Positions 30,977 through 35,565 of a DNA stretch of 35,565 nt are shown piece after piece. Source of the DNA: Planctomycetota bacterium (GTDB taxonomy: Bacteria; Planctomycetota; Phycisphaerae; WQYP01); NCBI GenBank assembly GCA_021819825.1, contig JAKAEZ010000026.1, forward strand, positions 1-35,565, given 5' to 3'. The notes beneath the pieces are model-generated. The model was not told the DNA's origin. It saw only the letters and a list, made by a program, of their open reading frames with translations, and searched no databases. The first letter of the stretch is position 1, and every line of letters begins with the position of its first letter. Position numbers and translations under genes: made by a program.

Positions 30977-31947
30977 CGGGGAACCTCAAGCGATTCCATA
31001 ATTTGTCCCAGAACTTCCATTTTGCGTGTGCCGGCCACTTCCGCATCGGCGGAAAGCGTGATGCGGTGGGCCAGCACCGGCTCGGCCAAGCGGGCGATAT
31101 CATCCGGTGTGACGAAATCCCGGCCATGGATCAGTGCCCAGGCCTTGCTGCAGGTAAGCAGGGCGATGGAGGCCCGCGGCCCGCCGCCCAGCACAATTGA
31201 TTCATGCTTTCGCGTGGCGCGTACCAGCGACATAAGATATTCCAGAATGGCCGGTTCCACGCGTACCATCGCCAGGTTATCGCGGGCGGTGGCAAGTTGG
31301 TCCACCGTCAGCACGGCGGTAATGCCGGAGGTTTCCAGACGGTCCGGCGGATGGCCTTGATCAATGGCGTTAAGCAGTTCGCGCTCGGAAACATCGTCCG
31401 GATAGTCCACAGGAATTTTCAACAGGAACCGGTCCTGCTGGGCTTCAGGCAACGGATACGTGCCTTCAAATTCCACCGGATTTTGCGTGGCAAAAACCGT
31501 GAACACGGGCGAAAGCAAATGCCGCCGGCCATCAATGGTAACGTGCCGCTCGCTCATGGCTTCCAAAAGCGCGGACTGCGTTTTGGCGGGCGCGCGGTTG
31601 ATTTCATCCGCCAGCAGCAGATCGGTGAAGATCGGCCCTTCATGAAGATGAAATTCGTTGGAGCCGGGTGTAAATACAGTGGTGCCCAAAATATCCGACG
31701 GCATAAGATCAGGTGTGAATTGCACGCGCTTGGCCCGACAGGAAAGCGTCAGGGCCAGCGTGCGCACGCTCAAGGTCTTGGCCGTTCCCGGCACGCCTTC
31801 CAGCAGCGCATGTCCGCCGGCCAGCAATGCGGTGAGCATCATATCAATGAGTGATTCCTGGCCGCGGATGACTTTCTTTATTTCCGCCCGCCCGGCGTCC
31901 AGCGACTCGATGATGTGCCGCAGCTTGGGGTCCTGAATGTCCGCCAT
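30973..31947 (-). CDS. MoxR-family AAA+ ATPase
   Basis: A 324-residue cytoplasmic AAA+ protein. Walker A is GVPGTAKT at 51-58 and Walker B LLLADE at 110-115, followed by INRAPAKTQSALLEAM. Sensor 1 is in ATQNPVEFEGTYPLPEAQQD from residue 153. MoxR ATPases are proposed to remodel or activate VWA-domain partners, here the DUF58 protein translated right after it. ATG 31947 has AAGGAG seven bases upstream, so I do not use the frame's earlier start at 31965. The first 104 bases of the gene overlap the end of the DUF4350 gene in another frame. Confidence 0.92.
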   Translation of the reverse strand: MADIQDPKLRHIIESLDAGRAEIKKVIRGQESLIDMMLTALLAGGHALLEGVPGTAKTLSVRTLALTLSCRAKRVQFTPDLMPSDILGTTVFTPGSNEFHLHEGPIFTDLLLADEINRAPAKTQSALLEAMSERHVTIDGRRHLLSPVFTVFATQNPVEFEGTYPLPEAQQDRFLLKIPVDYPDDVSERELLNAIDQGHPPDRLETSGITAVLTVDQLATARDNLAMVRVEPAILEYLMSLVRATRKHESIVLGGGPRASIALLTCSKAWALIHGRDFVTPDDIARLAEPVLAHRITLSADAEVAGTRKMEVLGQIMESLEVPR

Positions 31948-33301
31948 CGGTGATCTCCTTAACAAGTTGCCACGATTGTGTCATTAAATCCGCAAAGATG
32001 CGTTGCGCGGCGGAATGCCGCCGTTTAAGCTCTCCTGAACCCGCCTGCAAATTCTGCTGTACCGCTTGTTGGCGGGTAATTAATAATCGCCAGCCGCGCA
32101 CGATGGCGTCAGGCTGCTTTTCTATCTTTTCCGCAATCTGATCCGGGCGGCAGCGCAACGCCAGCGCCAGGCGATGGGCTATTTCCTGATTGACCCGTTG
32201 ACATATCTCAGAATCTGATAGTGAATTTTCATAGAGCCGGCCCAGCATGGCAATGTGCTCCAAACTGGAGCGAGCCATAACCTTGGAAGCATTTCCCCGC
32301 ACGATTGGATACCCTCGACAACTCAACGCATACGCTACTAAAAGCAGAAATAATTCCAGCAGGGCCGGCAACAAGCCATAACGCCGAAGAATATCCAGCG
32401 TGGTATAATTGTTACCGATGCCCAAACTCCACTGATCAAGAATAACCGGCTGATTTCCGATGATGCTCCGCAGAAAATCCAGATTACCCGCCTGGCTGAT
32501 GCCCCCATTAAGTATGGGCCACGGTGAACCCACGAGAACCACATGGCCCTTACCCAAGGACCTTTCAATGGCAACCGGTCCGGATTTAACTTGGGCCAGT
32601 ATCCGCCAGTGCTTATCCTTTTTCGGAATAATCAGATAAGCCGGTGCCAATAACTGCAGTTCGCGCCTGCGGGCGAGTACCCCAGTGCCCGGCGCGGGAG
32701 AATAATTCCACCGTACATTACGTATCCAGCGTTTGAGCTTTTTCGGGCTGTCCCCATTTTGCATAATCGTCAGCCACTTGGGGAAAATGGCCGGCATCCG
32801 CAGGCGAATGTGTCGCGGTTTTCTTTGATGCTCGCCGCGTTTTTTCTTCTCCGCTTTTTTAGCCTTGTGTCGGTGTTTATCAGATCGCGGGGCGCTAAGC
32901 AATCCAAGAACATGTATGTGAAAGTGATTCGTTAAAGCGGTGGCATTTTGCGTGAAGTCGATAAGTGTGTTGCCGGCGGCAATCCACCGCAACAACTGCG
33001 GATTGTAATGTTTTCCGGTGGAATAATTTTCCAACATACCCGATTCGTAAGGCGGCGTTACATTCAACAGCACCCCTGTGGCATTGTGGGGCAGAATGGG
33101 ATGCGTTAAAAGGGTTACTTTCCGGCCGGAGGCCTTAAGAAATCTTTCCAGTGCCGCCGAGCCGTAGGGATCAAAACGATAGGCGCTGTACAGCGGCATT
33201 TGGGCTGAACCACGAGAAGTAGTCCACGCCACGCTGACCAGCAGCCAGAGGAACACCGCAATAAAGCCGCCGGCCAGAAGGGCAGGCAGAATTTTACGCA
33301 C
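31844..33301 (-). CDS. DUF4350 domain membrane protein
   Basis: A 485-residue protein with an N-terminal membrane span (about residues 7-27) and the DUF4350 region. That region starts with YSAYRFDPYGSAALERFLKA and holds the GKGHVVLVGSPWPILNG motif near residue 255. A second hydrophobic span, LLPALLELFLLLVAYALS, lies near 325. A basic lysine/arginine-rich stretch (KHRHKAKKAEKKKRGEHQRK) at about 141-160 is unusual. It uses a GTG start at 33301, with GGAGG upstream, two bases after the DUF4129 stop. The last ~35 residues lie over the start of the MoxR gene, which is an atypically long overlap. DUF4350 proteins recur in MoxR/DUF58 operons; the biochemical role is unknown. Confidence 0.8.
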   Translation of the reverse strand: MRKILPALLAGGFIAVFLWLLVSVAWTTSRGSAQMPLYSAYRFDPYGSAALERFLKASGRKVTLLTHPILPHNATGVLLNVTPPYESGMLENYSTGKHYNPQLLRWIAAGNTLIDFTQNATALTNHFHIHVLGLLSAPRSDKHRHKAKKAEKKKRGEHQRKPRHIRLRMPAIFPKWLTIMQNGDSPKKLKRWIRNVRWNYSPAPGTGVLARRRELQLLAPAYLIIPKKDKHWRILAQVKSGPVAIERSLGKGHVVLVGSPWPILNGGISQAGNLDFLRSIIGNQPVILDQWSLGIGNNYTTLDILRRYGLLPALLELFLLLVAYALSCRGYPIVRGNASKVMARSSLEHIAMLGRLYENSLSDSEICQRVNQEIAHRLALALRCRPDQIAEKIEKQPDAIVRGWRLLITRQQAVQQNLQAGSGELKRRHSAAQRIFADLMTQSWQLVKEITDGGHSGPQAAAHHRVAGRRAGGNKESHPRPGITH

Positions 33302-33303
33302 GC

Positions 33304-34203
33304 TTATCCCTCCCCCACCTTCGGCGGAACGCCGGTCGGGCCGGCACGATCTTGTTGTTCGTGCGGCACAATCAGAGTGCTGATCTGCTCACGCAACACA
33401 TCGGGGTTGATGTTGGGATACAGCTTTCTGCCATACCAGACGTGATCAAATAAATCCGTCAAGGATTCAAACAATGCGCGTCGCGGCTTATCGCCATGAA
33501 AATCACGCACATAGTGCCAGTTGGTGTAGTTGCGGCGGAACCGGATTTTTCCCGTTTCATGCAGACCCGCCAGCAGAGACAAATACATGGCCCGATACAT
33601 GGCGCGAAAATCGCCGTCACCGTGAAATTGCCGCGCGGCGCGCATCCAGGAATCGCTGGCCATCGCCAAGGCGTCGCCTTGTTCCATCGCCTGCTTAATT
33701 TTTTCGCGGCTTAGCAGCCCGTCCGCCGTAGCCGCCGCCGCTTTTCCCAAGGCTTGCCAGCGGAAAAGCACCAGCACAATACCGGCTGCCAACGCGATCC
33801 CCACCACCGTCGCCAGGATTTCCAAAACGTTGGCAAATGAAAGACCCGCCGCGGAGCGATGCCCGTGCAACGTGCTCTGTTTGTGGGGATGAAAATAATG
33901 ACCCAGCCATTTCATCAGTCGGTCCCATTGCCGGCTGATGGTATCCCATAACGGATTTTTGGCGCGCGTGATTCGGCGCTGTTCGCGTAATCGCCATTGC
34001 TGGAAAGGGGGTTGTGCCAAGATTTGTCGCAGTTGCCGGTGCGGATGATCGAGAGTGTTTCCGGGTGCCTTACCGGCAGGCACACCTGCGTTCACGCGGC
34101 CGATGGGTGTCCCTTCCACACGCACCGACGCCATTGCAGCGGCGGGAATATTGCCAAAAAAGAGCAATAAGCATAGACAGGGCACTAGCGGGACGATCTT
34201 CAT
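33304..34203 (-). CDS. DUF4129 domain protein
   Basis: A 299-residue protein. A signal peptide or signal anchor covers residues 1-25 (LVPCLCLLLFFGNIPAAAMA). A membrane span sits near 125-150 (ILATVVGIALAAGIVLVLF). The DUF4129 part follows, with GDFRAMYRAMYLSLLAGLHE and NYTNWHYVRDF, ending in LFDHVWYGRKLY. DUF4129 is found at the end of transglutaminase-like proteins and in MoxR/DUF58 operons. Here it is a separate protein. Its ATG overlaps the upstream gene's stop as ATGA. Confidence 0.82.
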   Translation of the reverse strand: MKIVPLVPCLCLLLFFGNIPAAAMASVRVEGTPIGRVNAGVPAGKAPGNTLDHPHRQLRQILAQPPFQQWRLREQRRITRAKNPLWDTISRQWDRLMKWLGHYFHPHKQSTLHGHRSAAGLSFANVLEILATVVGIALAAGIVLVLFRWQALGKAAAATADGLLSREKIKQAMEQGDALAMASDSWMRAARQFHGDGDFRAMYRAMYLSLLAGLHETGKIRFRRNYTNWHYVRDFHGDKPRRALFESLTDLFDHVWYGRKLYPNINPDVLREQISTLIVPHEQQDRAGPTGVPPKVGEG

Positions 34204-34997
34204 GCGGCCTTCTCCCGCAGAGCATTAAGCTGAAATTGAATATCCGCCCCGGTATGGCGTGATTGCACATGATAAAGCTGAATGACAGAACCGCAGTGCC
34301 ACAGCAGATCAAATCCCATCCACATAAATAAACCAATACCCAGTTCCAGTGCCGGGCTGCGCAACAGCAGTTGCAGTCGCAGATCCGAGATTCCCGCGAA
34401 TGACGGGATCACAGTATCAGCTAAGATGTGCAGCGTTCCAATAATGCCGATATATACCACCAGCAATGTCAGCAGCACCGCCAGAAGCTGCCGCCAGGTA
34501 CTCGGTGCGGTCAGTGCGATCCACATCGGCTGGAATACTTGTTTACGGGAAATCGTCGGGGCGTCCAACAGGCTCGGCGCGGCCAGGGCACTAAGGATAA
34601 TGGCGGGAAGGCCCGGTGCCAGCAGCAGCCAACAGCCCCACAGTGCCCACGCCGCCAGAGTAAGGCGGAGGATCATCAGGGGAAACAAACGCCGCAGGAG
34701 CAATCGACCATCGGTTTTTCCCGTAACCGCCCAGCGGACGCGCTGCTGAATCAGCGCCAAAATACACCACCGCCACAGCATGGCCGGAAGCAGGAACCAT
34801 CCGTAGCTTGCGGCATCGCTGGGCCGATGTATGGCAATGTCTCCAATGATTGGAAGCATCAAGAGGGCGGTTGGAGCAACAGCCAAAACATACATGGGTA
34901 AAGCCCAGACGCCGTGCGCACGGATAAATTCCAGTCCCGCGTCCATCGCCCCGGCAAAATCGCCATTGGATTGCAAATCAATGCTTTCCCGCGCCAT
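34200..34997 (-). CDS. Polytopic membrane protein of the MoxR/DUF58 operon
   Basis: A 265-residue hydrophobic protein with about six membrane spans, for example ALPMYVLAVAPTALLMLP near 32-50 and LLAVLLTLLVVYIGIIGTLH near 168-187. I do not recognise a conserved domain. Related operons in Planctomycetota often carry such a membrane gene beside DUF4129, so it is likely a membrane subunit of the same system. It starts three bases after the zinc-binding protein gene stops and overlaps the DUF4129 start. Confidence 0.75.
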   Translation of the reverse strand: MARESIDLQSNGDFAGAMDAGLEFIRAHGVWALPMYVLAVAPTALLMLPIIGDIAIHRPSDAASYGWFLLPAMLWRWCILALIQQRVRWAVTGKTDGRLLLRRLFPLMILRLTLAAWALWGCWLLLAPGLPAIILSALAAPSLLDAPTISRKQVFQPMWIALTAPSTWRQLLAVLLTLLVVYIGIIGTLHILADTVIPSFAGISDLRLQLLLRSPALELGIGLFMWMGFDLLWHCGSVIQLYHVQSRHTGADIQFQLNALREKAA

Positions 34998-35000
34998 GCA

Positions 35001-35291
35001 TCAGCTCCGCAATCCCATAAAGAAAATCATGGCCCGCAAGCCCAAGTAGATCAGCAGCACCGATATCGGGCTTAGCAGCGTACCGAGAATTAACCAGCTT
35101 CGACCCCGCCAGCCGTGGAGTCTATTTTCCGCGTTGCGTCGGGCTTGCAGAATCCGTAAGCCCTCACGCGAATAGTTCACACCCTCATAACGGGTGGAGC
35201 ATTCTTCACAAATAGCCTGGCCGGTAATAACACAAATCCCAATCGCCGGCCGATCAGGGTGATTGAGGCAGAATGTTTTTTTCAACGCCAT
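35001..35291 (-). CDS. Small B-box-like zinc-binding membrane protein
   Basis: The 96-residue first gene of the MoxR/DUF58 operon. CLNHPDRPAIGICVITGQAI followed by CEECSTRYEG resembles a short B-box zinc finger. That is, C8, H11 and C20, then C29 and C32, are likely ligands. A membrane span follows near 70-90 (LILGTLLSPISVLLIYLGL). A soluble zinc head on a single span suggests an adaptor in the membrane, but function is not known. A possible extended -10 box (TGGTATGAT) lies about 45 bases upstream at 35342-35334. Confidence 0.7.
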   Translation of the reverse strand: MALKKTFCLNHPDRPAIGICVITGQAICEECSTRYEGVNYSREGLRILQARRNAENRLHGWRGRSWLILGTLLSPISVLLIYLGLRAMIFFMGLRS

Positions 35292-35565
35292 GTTTTTCGC
35301 ACCCTGTGACGCGGCACTTTAAAACTTTTTGGAATCATACCATCGGCAGATCAATTGGCGTAGCGGAACGCGGTTTTTCCAGCCGTGACGAATGATACGC
35401 CAAGGTAGTCGTCGCGGTAGCCGGGATCCCCCGTCGGTTCCCGCATAGCGCAGCAGACCGACGCTCGTCGGGATAAGGGCACGCGAGTTCCACGGGGGCG
35501 AACGAGGCGGATTCGGCTGGGTGAGGGATGGACAATCTTATCAAGAGCATCATCTACAGCACGCA
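35292..35565. other. Right-edge region
   Basis: Beyond the possible FGE-like remnant there is a short inverted repeat, CCGACG-CT-CGTCGG, at 35458-35471. An ATG at 35528 opens a plus-strand frame of twelve codons to the window edge, but GAGG lies only one base before it, so I do not call a gene. Confidence 0.45.
35345..35515 (-). pseudogene. Possible decayed FGE-sulfatase-like C-terminal fragment
   Basis: Read on the minus strand, familiar pieces of a formylglycine-generating-enzyme-like C-terminus appear in three different frames. PPWNSRAL comes first, then YPDERRSAALCGN, then GDPGYRDDYLGVSFV, which ends at a TGA at 35353-35351. The normal order in that family is a tryptophan/asparagine strand, a CRSA-type strand, then a GFRVV ending, and here they occur in that order. 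It therefore looks like a gene end broken by two frameshifts. No upstream part is in the window. Sequencing error could mimic the frameshifts. Chance resemblance is possible because the pieces are short. Confidence 0.4.

Noticed and set aside
35528..35565. Start of a plus-strand gene at the right edge
   Set aside because: Twelve codons only, and the GAGG is one base from the ATG, too close to act as a ribosome binding site.

Overview
The window looks like chromosomal DNA of a member of the Planctomycetota, probably a Phycisphaerae-like lineage. The pointers are the RNA polymerase alpha N-terminus (MRMRWRGLELP), a ribosomal gene block running secY-adk-map-infA-rpmJ-rpsM-rpsK-rpoA-rplQ without rpsD or rpmD, and a MoxR/DUF58/DUF4129/DUF4350 operon of the kind common in the PVC superphylum. 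The phylum call is an inference from protein style. No rRNA or tRNA gene is present to test it.

Left part (1-9.6 kb), accessory. A minus-strand gene begins at base 9 and leaves the window; its upstream DNA (about 30-155) can fold into several stems. Then come a minus-strand GT39-like membrane glycosyltransferase, divergent metF (methylenetetrahydrofolate reductase), a 174-bp MITE-like element with perfect 17-bp inverted repeats and a 9-bp target duplication, a cysteine desulfurase family protein, and a convergent 1373-residue autotransporter with a very glycine-rich passenger. Short tandem arrays of 7-base units lie between these genes, and twice they run into the 3' coding ends.

Middle part (9.6-26.95 kb), core. 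One long minus-strand block reads rpsJ-rplC-rplD-rplW-rplB-rpsS-rplV-rpsC-rplP-rpmC-rpsQ-rplN-rplX-rplE-rpsN-rpsH-rplF-rplR-rpsE-rplO-secY-adk-map-infA-rpmJ-rpsM-rpsK-rpoA-rplQ. It starts at a near-consensus promoter at about 26.95 kb and ends at a strong intrinsic terminator at about 9.61 kb. The S10 leader and the unusually long rpsJ-rplC spacer (261 bp) both contain clear inverted repeats and are candidate regulatory RNAs. A second promoter probably serves rpmJ-rplQ.

Right part (26.95-35.6 kb), accessory. A plus-strand MFS carrier of the phosphate:H+ symporter type is followed by a perfect intrinsic terminator. Next is a two-gene MntA/HepT (nucleotidyltransferase antitoxin / HEPN RNase toxin) module. 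A six-gene minus-strand operon follows: a small zinc-binding membrane protein, a polytopic membrane protein, DUF4129, DUF4350, MoxR ATPase and DUF58. At the right edge the minus strand carries what looks like a frameshifted remnant of a formylglycine-generating-enzyme-like C-terminus.

The most interesting items are the heptamer arrays, the MITE touching the desulfurase promoter, the structured spacers of the S10 block, and the structured leader at the left edge. None is proven as a new system from sequence alone.
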